DNA of 64,000 bases. It comes from Petunia secreta. Lineage: Eukaryota > Streptophyta > Magnoliopsida > Solanales > Solanaceae. Each line of letters opens with the position of its first letter. Within the stretch, counting starts at the first letter, position 1. Below, piece after piece: positions 45,976-60,473 of the stretch. The translations under genes and the position numbers were made by a program. Below the pieces are notes generated by a model. That model ran no database searches. It was not told the DNA's origin and worked only from the letters and a program-made list of their open reading frames with translations. The stretch is from NCBI GenBank assembly GCA_029990175.1, contig JARKIP010000048.1, positions 26,188,001-26,252,000 on the forward strand. The letters are read 5' to 3'.

Positions 45976-48900
45976 CTAGAGGAATAATTTGACAAGTTTG
46001 TTTTCATCTTGTATTAGCCGTCGTTTGGTTCAAATAACACAACTACTAATACTTATTTTGTTTAATTTTAGGTGTCTCATTTTGTATGGGCACACATTAC
46101 TAAGATAATGAAGTTTTGTTGTATATATGGAAGGAAAAAAGGACGTTTTGTCCATTTTAACTAATCATGGTCCAACAATGTACAGAACGAAAAAAAAAAA
46201 AATTCAATGGTGAACCTTTTTTTTTTTGTATAAGATGAGTTCATCACCTTTGTCTATAATTGAAAGACGATATTGGATTGTGTAGGAATTGTTTAACCTA
46301 GATCCAATTTTAGGTCAATTAACAATTAAATTTATATTTGTGGAGTCACGATCAATAGTGGAGATTAAGAGTTTAAATGACGAACCAAAGCGATGATAGA
46401 TTTGTAAATAATACAGAAATGAGATATAAATATGAATTAATAAAGATAAAGCGTAGACAAAAGTAAGAAGAAGTAACCGTGTCGTATCGCTTATCCTCGG
46501 AGAGGGTTCTTCGATACCAGTCGTACTTAGAAGATCAAAGAACTAAGATACTAGGGAAATATGAGCAAAAAGTAATATCCGAGCAAGAGCGAGAGAGTAT
46601 TCTTATTGATATTGTAGGCAGGAAGTAAAGTTGTGTTACAATGGCTTAGAACAAATGCTATTTATAAGTCTGATAGGCACCCGTTGGGACTCGTAACCGC
46701 TGGGCATGGATCCGTCTGGATATGTAACCGCTGGGCACGTATCCGTTGGATATGTAACTGCTGGGTTGTAATGATTGCCTTTATGACCATTAATTGAATG
46801 ATCGCGAATGATCAGGTTAATAACTGCTCACTCAGATCGGGTTAGCTGATGAAGTGTTTCATAACTCCTTTGGGTCTGCTCGTGATAATTGTCTGTCTGT
46901 TAGATGTCTGTCCGTCGGAACTTCTGCCCGTGCCACGTGGTGGATACGTGTCACCTTTCAAGTGCTATCAGCTTTTATCCAATACAGGAATAATTTTTCT
47001 TTATTATGGACAAAATATTAGAACAACAAAACGACGAAAGTAGAACGATTAATTTAGGAGCTAAATACTTGTAAAGGGTACTTGTAATTTGGTTTGGCTC
47101 GATTTTTTACTTCACACTAAACCTATTAAATTGATTTTTTTATTATATTAAATCAAATCAAACTAAACCAAATTAGACCAAACCAAACCAACATAGTAAA
47201 TATAATTCTTTTTTATCATTTCAATTTCATCGATTTTATTGATTTTGCTTAGGGTTTTACGGTTATTTGTTATTTCCACGTATGTAATATACAATGCAAG
47301 CTTACAAAGATTCTATCTAAAAGCAAAAAGATTTTTTTTTTTTTTTTTTGCTTGAAAGTGAACAAAGATTACCTATATTAAAAAGAACAAATGGAACAAA
47401 TATATAAAGTACTGAAATTCAAAGCTAAAACAAATAGAATAAAGATAGATAGGCTTTAGTTTGGACAACTTGAAGTTTGATAGAAGTGACCGGAAGAACC
47501 TGATTTGGTCCCTCTTGTTGCTCAAAGAAATCAACTTTTCTAATTTCACCAAATTCGTTTAAACGAACATAACAAAGTCCTTTTTTTTTTTTTTGGTTTT
47601 AAAAAAATGAAGAATGGCTGAGGGTGTGTTTGGAAATGAAGGATCTTCAATATTTCCATATTTGATTAGCTTAAATAATGTGGGTAACAACTCATTTTTC
47701 TTTAATTAATAAAACACTAACTTGCTTAGCAAGTAACTTCCTATTTGATAAACAGTAAGCCCATGAAAAGTAGCAAGTGTCAAAGTAGTAGGAAAGCCAC
47801 TTGAAAATTTAAGTAAATAAGTTATTTTTATGTTAGATGTAGTAATTTTAGTTATTTTTGAAATTTGAATTGAAATTTTAATAGAGTTAGTTATTTTTCA
47901 TTTGAATTTGGATGAGAATTTAATTTCTGTAATTTACACGCAGAGATTAAAAAAAATTGAAAGTTCAAACACTTGAACAGTTACTTTGAGGACTTTTATG
48001 CCACTTGTGCTTCCATTTTCTCAGGAGTGTTATATAAAAAAACTGTCCTATTAAATTATATACCGGCTTACATCAGTTAATTTGGACGATGGAGCAGTTT
48101 TATTCTTTCAATTTTTTAGGGGACTTCAAACAGTTATACAGTGCAGTATTACACGATGGAGCGGTTTCTTTATCCACGTTTTAAAACGTATCTTCAATCA
48201 TAAAACCTGCTTATGCCACACTCTTTCACAACAATCATTCAAAAAAAATTATTTTCTTTGTACAATTCTCCTTAAAAATGTTGCTTCATGCCAGTCCTTA
48301 GATTGATATGATGTTGTTTCCTTTATTGAGGATATTTATCCACTTTTTGATATATGAAAGGAAGAGAATATTTTCCCCACCAATGTTACAAAATTGTACA
48401 TCAATAATGAATTTTACAAAAGTTTGAATTTGGTTGATTTATAAAAATTTCATATATTCAGTAATTGCATTGCCTGATGGTGGCATCGTCAAGCAGCAAA
48501 TATTTCACGAAAGCCATGATTAGCAGGTATTCATCATGATATCTTTCTTTTCCAAATTTGTGTAATAAAAGCACTTTTTTGTATGTTATGCAACTGCTGA
48601 GATAATGTACATATAACTTCAAAAAGTATTTGAACTGATCTTGTGAGCTGTTTATGGTTCTCTGTTTGTCTGGATTCTAATTGACCTTACTGCTAATTAG
48701 TTTTCAAACGTGATTTCAGGCTTCTTTGGGTTTTTCATGTTCAAAGGTGATTTCAGTCTACAATTCATATGATTCTTCTTTTCAAATATACATCAAGCAC
48801 CGTTGAGTTTGATTTTCAACATTCATCTGCTTCTGTAGTGCGAGAAGGCCAATCCATTTCCACTAGAGATGCGTCTGCAGGATAAAAGGTATAATGTAAT

Positions 48901-51039
48901 TCTCCGTTTTATAAATGCGTATTAATTCCTTAACAATTGTGAAAGTTGAAATTTCTGATAGGTTAGTATAATGTCATACTATTATTTAGTTGATATGCTC
49001 CGAATAAAAGTGGCAATTTTTTTTAATTTGTACTTTCATTCCCGTTGTTGTTTGCAACTAATCTAAAATTTGATATTTTGTATTTTCTGCACTGTATCCC
49101 TAAATTCTGACTAATCAATGATCATAATGAATTATTTGTTCTAGGGAGATCCTATACATGCAGAGAAAAAGTATACATGTTGGTGCAGGAATATTCTCCT
49201 TTATTAGGTCTATTATATATTTTAAGGGGTTTAACAGTAAGGCAAATTGCTCCATTTCATACCAATGTTGAAGAACTATCGTAGAAGTCCTCTCTTTTTT
49301 TCCCCATATATTACCTTTTAATTAGAAGTTGTCTTTTAATTAGTAAGTACATAACATATTGACTGAGGTAATTAACTACTCACATAAACAAATTGAAGTT
49401 AAGATGTGAACATCCTTGAACATCTTGTGAGTTCACTCTATATGAGCTATGCGATGAAAACAAAATCAGCAATACTTTTCATGATTTTCTTTTTTCTTTC
49501 TACTTTGTCACCTTTCATTTGATTCATCAAAAGCATTTAGTTTTATTAATAAGACGACAAGTTATATATGTGTAATTATACTGTCTCTAATAAACTTTTC
49601 ATGCCTGATAAAGGGTAATAGTTTGCTCGGAAAAGAAAAAAAGTAGAAGAGCAGGGATATTACTAGAAAAGAAGGGTAACAGAAAGTCAAATCTCAGACT
49701 TTATTTTGTGTTATGCATATGACGAGCCAGTTGTTTATGGTTTCCATTAATAAGATTACAGGATTTGTAACAACTTAAATTGATGTTCTTAAATTTTTTT
49801 TATTCTTTTAGATATTTAGAATGATTCTTGAGTACCTTTATCTCCTTCATGTATATCACTACATGGTTTCATTAATATTTCTAATATAGGCCTAATTTGT
49901 ATAGCATCGCCAGTGTCTTGCTTTATAATTTTGTACACAATTAGACTTAAGCAAATGACAATTGATTTCAAGACTTTATTGTTTCTATGCAGAGGTACAT
50001 TTATACGATCAAGGACCACTAAGAATTAGCGTATTACTTCAGTAAGTCTAAGGAATGAAGACAATATGGATGTATATGATAATAGACATCGAAGAAACAA
50101 GGAGAAAAATGGAGATTATGTTGTTACTGTTTTAGTTTACGTCATGTTTTTATTTTAATTATAAATATGTAATTCATCTTTCGAAATGGTGATAAGTTTT
50201 TTCAAATTATTGGGCTAGATGCACATATACTTTGGTAAAAATTGAATGTTTTTGATGTTTTTAATCAAATTTCAAAGTTATCCATGAAATTGTGACACAA
50301 TCAGTCGTGCAAACTAGCTAGGAAAATATTTCAAGCTAACTGAAGAAACAAATTAATTTTTTAATCATATGAGAGATGGCCATATGAGCTGATGTTTATA
50401 AGCTTCTCCCCTAAGTAAAAGGTTACTTTTTTACAAGGTACTTTTTGCTGTATTAGCTATTATTTGGGCATTAAGAAGTTTTTTCTGTAATTGTTCGGCC
50501 AATTTTTGAAATAGTTCTTTAAATGTCAAATTATGAGAATTAACAACATTCTATTATAATGGGGGAATATATTGAAATTATGTGAACTGAAACAATTGGA
50601 ATTGTATGAATCTGATCAAATTCGTCTTCTATATCTTTGTATTACGTATGTAAAAGGACAACTTGTGACTGTGATCTTTGAAAGTTGTTAATAGGGAATG
50701 TACAATTTTGCGTGAGGTTATTACGTTTTTGTTTCTTTTGGTGCAATACTTACATGGTAGAAAATTTAGATTCTACTTACTTTAATACGAGTGAAAATGA
50801 AGGTTGATATAATACAAAAATTCGAACATATTTATTTTATCTTTTTATCTGCAAAAGTTGTTACGAATTTGACTAGAAAAATATAATAAAAAACATAAAG
50901 GTTGATACAACACTACAAATGCAAATAAATGTAGCGTATCTGTATATATGCCAAAGCTGTTTCTGAAAAAATGAGTTTCAGATGGGTCTTAATCCTCCCA
51001 ACTTCGAAACTAGAAACTTAAGACTATACCGAATAAGTT
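45976..51039. other. AT-rich intergenic DNA
   Basis: About 5 kb without a convincing gene. The first few hundred bases are probably 3'UTR of the glucanase gene. Near 46680-46770 a phrase GTAACCGCTGGGCA-xGxATCCGT repeats three times. 47146-47196 is a simple AAACC/AAATC-type tract. No RNA gene seen. Confidence 0.55.
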
Positions 51040-54000
51040 GAGAGTTAATATTTTTGGTAATATTTTTCATAAAAAGAAAATTGTTAAGAGTAGAATAGCT
51101 GGCCTGCAGGAAATGAACCCATTGAATAAAACTTCCTTCCACTATAACCTTGAAAATGAGCTTATTAGTGAATATAATAGTATCCTCAAAAATGAAGAAG
51201 ATTCTGGAAGCTGAAATCCCGCATCCAATGGCTTAGCAAAGGAGATGCCAATACAAATTTCTTCCACACTTCCACCCTTACTAGAAGGCGTCGCAATAAA
51301 ATTATTGCGCTTGTAGACTCAGCAGGTAATTGGACTTATGATGTAAATCATATTAATAAGACTATTATTTCCCATTTCAAAGGAATTTATACCATTGACC
51401 TTAATTCTTCTGTAATTCCTATTAGAGAGGCCACTAGTGGCACCTTTTCCAATAGTCAAGCCAATGCTATCAATGCCCCTCTAAGCCTTCACGAAATTAG
51501 TAAGGCTTTGAATTCCTTCAAGCCGCTAAAAGCTCCTGGTCCAGATGGACTTCATCCCATTTTCTTTCAAAAAAAATTCAATGACACCAAGCTTTCGGTG
51601 GAGAATATTTGTTTTCTAGCCTTTTCGTCTCATAAGATAGATCCTGCCATTAATAAAACTCACATAACCTTAATTCCTAAAAATCAATATCCAAAATCCA
51701 TTATCCATTATAGACTCATTAGCCTTTGCAATACAGTCTACAAGATTATTACTACAATCATAGTCAATAGAATAAGACCTCATCTAAATTCCATTATTGC
51801 CCCTATCAATCCAGCTTCCTCTCCGGTAGAAGAGCTTCTGATAATACCATTATTGTTCAAGAAGATATTCATTCATTTAACCGATCCAAAGGAAAAAATG
51901 GTAAAATGATGCTCAAAATAGACCTAGAGAAAGCTTTTGATAGATTGGAATGGTCCTTCATTAGATACTGTTTTAACTTTTTTTAAATTCCCCAAGGATA
52001 TTATCAACCTCATTACTGACTGTGTTTCTACTTCTTCTATTTCTATTATGATCAATGGGAAGCCCTCTAACTTCTTTGAGCCATCCAGAGGAATTAGACA
52101 AGGAGATCCTCTCTCTCCTTATCTGTTCATCATTTGCATGGAATTCCTATGTAGGGACATTGAAAATGCGGTAGCTAACAAGAGCTGGCTACCCATTAAA
52201 ATTTCTAGATCAGGCCCTGAACTCATTCATCTTCTTTTTGCAGATGATCTCATACTATTTGAAAAAGCCACGAACTCCAACGCTACTACTATTACCAGAA
52301 TCCTCTCCGAGTTTGGCAGGCTCTCTGGCCAAAAAATTAATTTTATGAAATCAAAAATTCTCTTCTCCCCTATCATCCAAACCTCTTCTCAAAACAGTAT
52401 CTCTATAATTCTCAACATGGAAATTGCAAAAGGCATTGAAAAATATCTAGGTTTTCTAATTACAAACCATAACCCCAAAAGTAGTGACTATCAGTTCATC
52501 CTGGACTCCATGAACCAAAAACTTCAAGGATGGAAAACCAAGGGTCTCAACATAGCTGGAAGAGCTAATCTGATAAGGTTAGTCCTAGCCTCTATCCCAC
52601 TCATTCTATGCAAATCAACCTACTTCCTGCCAAAACACTAGAAAGTATTGATAGAATTCAAAGAAATTTCCTTTGGGGTTCTAGCCCAGATAAGAGAAAA
52701 ATTCACCATGCAAATTGGGATATAGTCACCACTAGAAAGTCTAGAGGAGGATTGGGTCTTAAAAAAGCTAAATGTAAGAATGAAGCTCTTTTATCAGGGT
52801 TAACTTGGAGACTTCATCAGCAGGACCAAAATCCTTGGTCCCGAGTAATTAAAGCAAAATATAAAGGAAGACTCAGTGAAAATCTTCATTCAAAGCCTCA
52901 AGATTCCTATATCTGGAAGAGTATCTCAAAAGCAAGTCCCATCCACAAGGAAGGCATAGCTTGGAGTATAGGTTCAGGTGAAAACATTAGCCTTTGGAAT
53001 GATAAATGGATCTTTCCAAACCACAGTCTCCGTTCTCTAATTCAGGGACCAATTCCGGATACAAGCTTGAACCTCAAGGTACACCATATCCTTCTAAATA
53101 ATAGTTGGAATCTCCAAAACCTTTCTTTCGATCTTCCTCCAGCTATTGTAAATCTCATTCAAAGCACTCATCTCAGCATAGATTCAAATGCATAGATAGG
53201 GTCTTCTGGAGTCTAACTTCGAATGACTCATTCTCCACCAAAACGGCTTACTATCTTTGGGATACCCGCTTAAAAAATCTTCAAATTACATTACAAATTC
53301 CAAGTGGGTATGGAGCCTCAATATCCCCCAATAAACTAAAATTCTTCATATGGTCTTTCAACTCTAGCAAACTCCCAACGGGAGCAAACTTGTTTCATCG
53401 TAACATTATTCCTAATGAACTCTGCACTAACTGTCCAAATTCTCCAGAAACCCTCAACCATATTTTTCTGGATTGCCCAAAAGCTTCTCAAGTCCGGCTT
53501 TATCTTAAGCTGAAACCAAATATAGATCTTCAAAACTGGGTAAAAGAAGGCTGCAAAAACTCTAACACTCTTGCTCACTCCTCTGGAACTCCTATCAACA
53601 TTATTATTCCTTTTGCTCTATGGGGTATTTGGATCAATAGAAATAGAAACCTCTTTGAAAGCAAGAACAAAACTATTTCGGGTTGTGATATTGTCTCTCA
53701 TGCAGCGGAGTTCTTCTACTTAAACGACCAAAACAGACCGCTCCACTCATCAAAGATTATCTTCTTCAAATGGAACCCGCCAGATGTTAATAAATTTAAA
53801 CTCAATACTGACGGAGCCTTCTGTTCTTCCACCAATTCTGGTGGTATAGGAGGTGTTATAAGAGATCATCTCGGCTACTGGAAGGCAGATTTTGCCAAAC
53901 ATATTCCCCACAGCTCAGTCACATATTCAAAAATTCAAGCCTTATTCCATGGTCTCAAATTGGCAAAGGAGAGGAATTTAACTCCTCTGCAAGTAGAATG

Positions 54001-54286
54001 CGATTCTCCAGCAATCATACAAATGCTGCAGGGTACTAACAAAAATTATGCTAATTTACTCCATGATTGCAGGTTATTGGTCGCTGATCTGTGTAGGGAT
54101 AATATGAAGCATATATATCGGGAAGCAAATTTTGTGGCTGACTTACTAGCCAAACATGGATGTGCTGATGCTTCCTTAGTGGATATTAAGATCTTTGATT
54201 ATGCTCCCTCTTTTGTTATATATGAACTTCTATTAGACGCTTCTTCCCACCTATGCGAAAGAAAGGTCACCTTTTGTGTAAACTAA
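51040..54286 (+). pseudogene. L1-type LINE ORF2 remnant: reverse transcriptase, zf-RVT and RNase H
   Basis: It begins inside the linker after the endonuclease (IFGNIFHKKK...LSKGDANTNFFH), so the endonuclease is missing, as in 5'-truncated LINEs. Then RT: KAPGPDGLHP (about 51530), GIRQGDPLSPYLF (about 52090) and LLFADDLILF (about 52225). A zinc-binding zf-RVT region (ELCTNCPNSPETLNHIFLDC, about 53420) and an RNase H-like domain (LNTDGAFC, about 53800; VECDSP; NFVADLLAKHG) follow. Frame changes near 51200, 51815, 51960, 52610 and 53190 break it into pieces that align end to end. In the RNase H domain the expected catalytic Glu (AE..A) reads QA. There is no visible poly-A tail. A dead copy. Confidence 0.88.
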
Positions 54287-55654
54287 GCGACTTTGCTATT
54301 ATATAAGTACTAGTAGTTGGATACGTGTGTTGCACGTGTATCCATGCCAATAGATAGATACATTTTTAAACGATATATAATATTAGAATATATATGCAAT
54401 GAGTTATACGAAATTTGAAGATGAACAGAGCAAGCGCAAAATGATGAATGCCTATCCTATTTAACTGATATTCCAACAACACAATTTAAAGTGGAGATGA
54501 GCAACGTCGGCTATGGACATGAGATTGCAAATATTTCACATCATAAATTTTTCGTCTTTGTCTTTAAGAAAATGCAATCTTCTCATTCTTATTGCCACGT
54601 ACATACTAAGAAACCCGTTGTTAAATGAAAGTAATTTTATTAATATAGAAATACGATCAACATATATCTTCAAATATTAGTTGTCGAAATAAATATGAGT
54701 TTGATTATTTAATGTAATTATCAACTATTTTCTGCCTCAGTGCACACGATATAATCTCTATTTATACATTTAATTTCGAGTTTCGATTATGTAGATAGAT
54801 GCGCAGGAAAAAGTATATAAAAATAAACTAAAATTTATTACTAAGGAGAAATCAAATGAAATATATTTTAGAAAAAATGAGGACAATTGACTTCAAATCT
54901 AAATTTGAGAAACCTAATGTGCACTGTCTTCCTATATAAAAAAGAATAATCAGTAATGATATATAGTACCTACTCCATGCGCCTACCTGGACTAATTAAT
55001 ATCCAGAGGGGGTAGAACAACAAAATAAAATCGGGAAATTAAAAAAATGCGGATTCATACAGAGTGAAGCTAGTATATTTGCAGTATTAACTTTGCCTCT
55101 ATACGTCTAAAGTAATCCCATAACAACACAACTTGAAGATTTGGATTTTGGCAGTAATTAGTGAAAAGTCAAAGAAGAAGCTCAATATATATATATATAT
55201 ATATGAGAGGGGTTTTCTTTTTGGAATATCTGTATTTATAAGATATGAATTACACCTAGAATGTGAAAAGTTCAGTATATAAAGATGAAATCATTTAGAT
55301 GAATTCATGTTGTACATGCATTGGAATTTAATAAGTGAACACTGGAAAATGAAAAGGCTCTAGATATGTATACCATGATAAATTTTCTGGTATTTCAAAC
55401 GGCAGTATCAAACTTTGTGAAAATTTTTATGACATACATTATCGACATTAATTTTTTTTAAAACGTCAAATTGTTGAGTGCAAGTGCACTGTATCAGTTC
55501 ATAAATCTTATACATCATATAATAATTTATGACTATATTATTTATTGAAAGGTAATTTTATTTTTAATAAAAAAATTATTATGGATAAAGGAGTAGTATT
55601 TAGTTGAAGGACAAAAAGGTCACTCATATTTTCACTTAGGGGAATCTCACTTTT
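54287..55654. other. AT-rich DNA with a hairpin phrase
   Basis: No gene. Near 54319-54343 GGATACGTG-TGTTG-CACGTGTATCC can fold back on itself. A short TA run lies near 55185-55205. 55650-55654 (CTTTT) is the left target duplication of the Copia element. Confidence 0.5.
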
Positions 55655-55960
55655 TGTTGTAAAACTAATAAGTAGTGCAAGAACAAGACAAAATATATGA
55701 GAGGAGAAGAAATAACTTGTATTATTCTCAAAGTGTTTCAAGTGTGTCTTCCATAAACAAAGTGTCATCTATTTATAGGACACCAATACATAGGAGGTTA
55801 CAAGTAATACTAAGAGTTACAAGAATTAAGAGGTGCCTAAATGAGGAATTAAGTAGAGAAAGTGGGGAGGATTTAAGTAGGAGAAAGTGGAGTAGTAAAC
55901 CATTGGTACAATTGAATAATGGTGAGTAGTGGTCATCCACAAATAAATGAATTTACAACA
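55655..55960 (-). repeat. LTR of the Copia element (3' LTR in element orientation)
   Basis: It shares nearly all its length with 60474-60783, with a few substitutions and an AATAA indel near the start (AATAAG versus AATAATAAAG). Confidence 0.93.
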
Positions 55961-55972
55961 CTCCCCCTTGGA
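55961..55972 (-). other. Polypurine tract of the Copia element
   Basis: On the minus strand TCCAAGGGGGAG directly precedes the LTR start TGTTGTAAATTC. Confidence 0.85.
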
Positions 55973-56180
55973 TGACCATTTGGAAGGCAATGTACCTCGT
56001 TAAAACCTTATAGAAAAAATCCGGTGGGAAAAAGCCCAGTGAAGAAAAAGAATACACACTTCCTATAATACGCCTTTAGAGCTGCCTCATTAAAAACCTT
56101 ACAAGTAAAACCCGAGTGGGACAAAACCTTGTTAAGGAAAAAGGAGTACAACGCGTATTTTACTCCCCCTGATGAAAACA

Positions 56181-59100
56181 TCATTCAATATCTTTAAGAC
56201 GACATATTCCAATCTTGTAAATCAACTGCTCAAAAGTTGAGATTGGCAATGACTTAGTGGACAAATCTGCTAAACTATCACTGAAATAAATTCTTCAGTA
56301 TTAACTTCATCATTCTTCTGAAGATCACGATTGAAAAGGAATCCTGCTGAATATTTGTCTCCTTTAGTTGTATCTTCCTTTTAGCAGAATTATCCATGCA
56401 ATATTTCATATAATATTGTTGACTTCGTCTTCACAGACTAGACACATTATTGTTGAATAAGTTGAGCCCTTGGTCTCAATCATTTGTATTGTCAGCTAGC
56501 TTGATGAAGGATCATTATCTCTTCATAATTTGAAGAAGTAGCAGTAGCAATTTATTTTGTAAAGTGCCATAATATAGGTGTTTACCCGCAAGACATAAAT
56601 AGCCAGTTGATATCGGGCTTTGTGGATCAAGTAGATATCATGGATTCTTCTAATGCCTTCGCAATGAGGAAGAACTAAATCTTACCAATAAGCTTATAAC
56701 AAAAGCTATAACCAATGAAGTATATTTGGTAAGATACTTCAACGCACCAATTGCATTAAGATATAGTATTTCAATATCAAGAAGCTCGCAAACGCAATTT
56801 TACTACATGTGGCCGGATTAATCCGTATAAATATTTATGAAGCTTCATTGAATGGATTTCCCGAGAACCTTTATATGCTTTAAGCATTTTGAATCCTTCA
56901 AGGATTTTAATAAATATATTGTTGTTCAATGAGCCATACCAAAGGCTGTTGCAACATTCATATGCATTCAAGTTTTTCATGAACTGCCAGACATATAATA
57001 TACCTGAAGGTGATTGCATCCACCAAAAGGAGAATATAGCTGCATATAATCAATATTAGATATTTGTGCCTCAAGCCGTACTTTATATTTAACGACTTAT
57101 TATTATCAATATTTTTGCACAAAAATATCTTTGTACATCACTGGCTTTGCACCTTCAGGTGTTTGGACTATATGTCCAAAAACTTCATGTCACTCGAGTG
57201 AAGCCAATTTTTGCTTGAATGCGTTTTGCTATTTTTTTGCCAATAATTTCATGTTTGTTACTTAAGCTCAAGATCCTCATAATCATATAAATATTGAGCT
57301 TTATAATATATATAAGATATCGTCGACGATAATTTCATATGTCGGTTCCCAATCCGACATAACATATTGAGATCACTTCACATTCATAAATTTTCAGGTA
57401 CCTGAACCTCTCCTGAGGAGGTTTTATGAAGTGTTATGTCATGGACTCTTCTAGAGCCCCGCCTCCTTATTTGACCATCTCAAATATTTGCTCCTTCCCT
57501 TTTTCAAGGACTTTTACCTTTGGAACTGAATGGTCTACCACGCTTCAGGCGTGCCTTAGACTCATTTACATAACTAGATTGTCTCACCAGGACATCAGGA
57601 GCATTAGCAGCTGGAATATAATGTTTTTCCTTGTGTCAGTAATGCGTCTGGCAGTGACTTGCATTATCTTTATATGAGGATAGTAATCAAATGATAATTT
57701 ATTTTATTTATTCCTCAGCTGCATTAATTTCTCCCCCTAATGTTAGCCAAACTAACATTTGTTCCCAACCTTATATGGGATCCATCTTTGTGCGTTACGG
57801 TGGAGCAATTGATAATATACCGCACATTTAAATTATTAGATGAAAAATATTTGGTTCCTGACCCTGAACCTATTATGAGGGGGAATTCATTTTGTGGCAT
57901 GTCGTGCACAAGTGCTGCTTTATGAATATACCATACCTCATACCTGATTTAGGTAGCATTGTCCTCATATGCATGGTTTAGCAATTGGAGGCTTTCAATA
58001 TATGAATCTACTAAACTTGTTTGCCAACATTATCAAGATAACTTATCTTGATTGCATAATCTAGAAATATGCTCATAATAAGATTTATTTGAGCAAATAC
58101 TTAACCTCGCAAGTACCATTGCGGGTTTGTAATAAAACGCACATGTGACCTTATCATAGATGCATCTATTTATAATAATTATATGGTCCACATGGCAGGT
58201 GACCGGGCCCATATTCACCTTTTATACATTCCAGAAGTGCAGGGATCCTGATCCCAAATTTAGTCGGTCTAATAATTTATTTATCTCGAGAACAAGCAGA
58301 ACAAAGAGAATTCTTGAAGAATCCCGATTCTTCAGTATATACCCATGCGAATTCTCATTTATATATTTTCAACATCATATTTGAACCGGGATGGTCAAAC
58401 CGGTCATGCCAATTTATAAATTTATTCATCTAGTAAACTTGTGGTTTACTATGCATGTGCATTGTAACAATAAACTAAAAGTTTATTGTGGCATGCACAT
58501 ATTATTTTACCACACTTATATTTTGAGTAGTACATACTCGAGGAAGAGACGGGGAGCCTTTCAAGCACATATATCTCATCCGACATTCTTGTAGTAATAT
58601 AAAGATATTTATATCTTTCCATCAAATTTAGTCTCTTAGCCATTTTGGCAAATGTATTTGAAACTTAACAAGTTTTTTTCGAGACATACTGCAATAAGTA
58701 TTTTATCAACCTCATTCCTCCAGGTAGTAATATTTTGGCTCTTCCAGAGCACTCAAATAGCTTTGTACTACCATATATTTTATTACACCAACCATATGGT
58801 GAATATCTCCTTTCAACGAGAAAATCATATTATTTTTCTCATGGTAAAATCATTATAGGCAAGATCAATTTCTTGCTTCACTTGCTCTTATGTAATTCAT
58901 AATAATACATAATTTTGGCGTACGTTCTGTACGAGAGCAATGACCATTTATGCCACAATAAATAATAGAATTGTTATAGTCTAACCTTTTCTAGAGGTGA
59001 GTTGTGGTACTTTATCAACCACGCATGGGCACGTCCATATTCATCTTTCTCGAACCTCTTCTGGAGGCGAGTTTTGATATTTTATCACATATTGCCACAT

Positions 59101-60300
59101 TCACTTAAGTGAACGGGTCTATATTCACAATTTTTATTATGAATTGTCTCATTCACTGCAAGGAATGAACCATAATCATTTGGACTTGCCTCATGCTCAT
59201 ATGATACATTGGGGACATTATTATATTTACCGTTTGAACGGTTACTTTTTGAGAACCCTTATAGTTCTCTTATTTATTTCACAATGACGACTATTTTTTT
59301 CATCCTTTGCCACGTCCACATCCATGGTCTCTACCATGGTAATTATTTTGTCGTCTTTTAGACATAAAATTATTTGCCTTTTTTTTCAGACATAAAATAT
59401 TGTGTCTTATTTCAGACATAAAGATATGTTGCCTTCTTTTAGGCATATTATGTTGTGTCTTCTTTCAGACATAATGATAATTTACCTTCTTTCAGGCATA
59501 TTATGTATTGCTACTATATTCACATCTGAGAATGGAGCATTATGTTGTGCTCCCACATTCACCTTATGGAATGGAGCTTCTCTTGCTCCCACATTCATCT
59601 TAGGGAATGAAGCATATATTGCTCCCACATTCACCTCTATGAATGGAGCCTATTTAGTGGACGGGCTTCATGATTTTTATCAAAAATACTTTATCTTTTT
59701 TATAATACTTTAGTTTGCCTCAATCATCATTATGCCATCAATATCTTATTATCGCAAAAGCGTGTTACGCCATAATGCATTGGGAGTTGAATATGATGTC
59801 TTCCCTTAACTAATGGCATAATAGACCAAAGTGTGTACATATAATGCAATTTGAAGTACAATACTCAAAGGTACTCATGCTTCGTGTAATTGAAACATAG
59901 TACTGTAATCATGTATCAATGATATAACACTAATATATCAGGTAAAGATCATAAAAAAAAATAAGCATTATTTCTTCGGTCTCCACTTACTAAGAGTATA
60001 AAAATTTATACCCAACTATAAATCAAAGAAGCATTCCTTAAAAGTTACCATATTTGTTTCATTCCATATATTCATGTGAGAGTAAAATATTAACCATACT
60101 ACATAATCCATGTTTGCTCTCACAAGCAGTTTACCTTGAAACATGAGTAGAACTGATCTAAAATATCATGTTGCTAGGCCATGCACCCTTAAATTATTGT
60201 CAAAGGATAGCTACAAAATCAACCAAACAATGGAAAAATAGACAAAAGTTGTGGTCAGTGAAAGGTTTCCACAATTTAAAGTGGTATAAAACAAAATGAA
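56181..60300 (-). pseudogene. Copia gag-pol remnant
   Basis: Minus strand. The RNase H end reads TKSLPISTFEQLIYKIG...RLKDIE with its stop at 56181-56183. Part of RT lies at about 56780-56960 (LWYGSLNNNIFIKILEGFKM, then SREIHSMKLHKYLYGL). A Gly/Arg-rich Gag-like piece lies near 59290-59350. The intervening integrase region is too broken to delimit. No long open frame remains. Left boundary certain, right boundary approximate. Confidence 0.7.
59340..59660 (-). repeat. Short tandem repeats in the Gag region of the Copia element
   Basis: Two arrays. About 59360-59515 repeats TGTCTTCTTTCAGACATAA / TGCCTTCTTTTAGGCATAT (20-28 bp units, at least six). About 59520-59660 repeats a 36-42 bp unit with GCTCCCACATTCA and GAATGGAGC (four units). 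Read in the element's orientation the second array encodes a degenerate NVGA-x-APF motif. Confidence 0.75.
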
Positions 60301-60460
60301 AATAGGGTACTATTAATTTTGAGATTAACAAAAACCATAATATTAATGAATTTAGAAACAAAAAAAATTATCTTGTGTTAGCAACCAAAACGTTGGCTTC
60401 TATCAATTGCATCATAATTTGCTTTTCATTTCTTCTAAATCGTGTAATAAAATAGAGACT

Positions 60461-60472
60461 CGTGCTGATAAC
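60461..60472 (-). other. Primer-binding-site-like sequence of the Copia element
   Basis: On the minus strand the LTR is followed by CGTTATCAGCACGAGTCT. Its ATCAG-x-AC core and position fit a PBS, but it is not the TGGTATCAGAGC form, so the primer tRNA is uncertain. Confidence 0.5.
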
Positions 60473-60473
60473 G

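Noticed and set aside
46849..47043. 64-residue ORF (MKCFITPLGLL...)
   Set aside because: Hydrophobic start by chance; no splice context, homolog or conserved motif recognised.
47146..47196. Telomere-like AAACC tract
   Set aside because: Irregular AAACCAAATC units, not the plant telomere repeat TTTAGGG, and only about 50 bp.
51508..54286. Four separate genes for RT and RNase H pieces
   Set aside because: The pieces align end to end as one LINE ORF2 broken by frameshifts.
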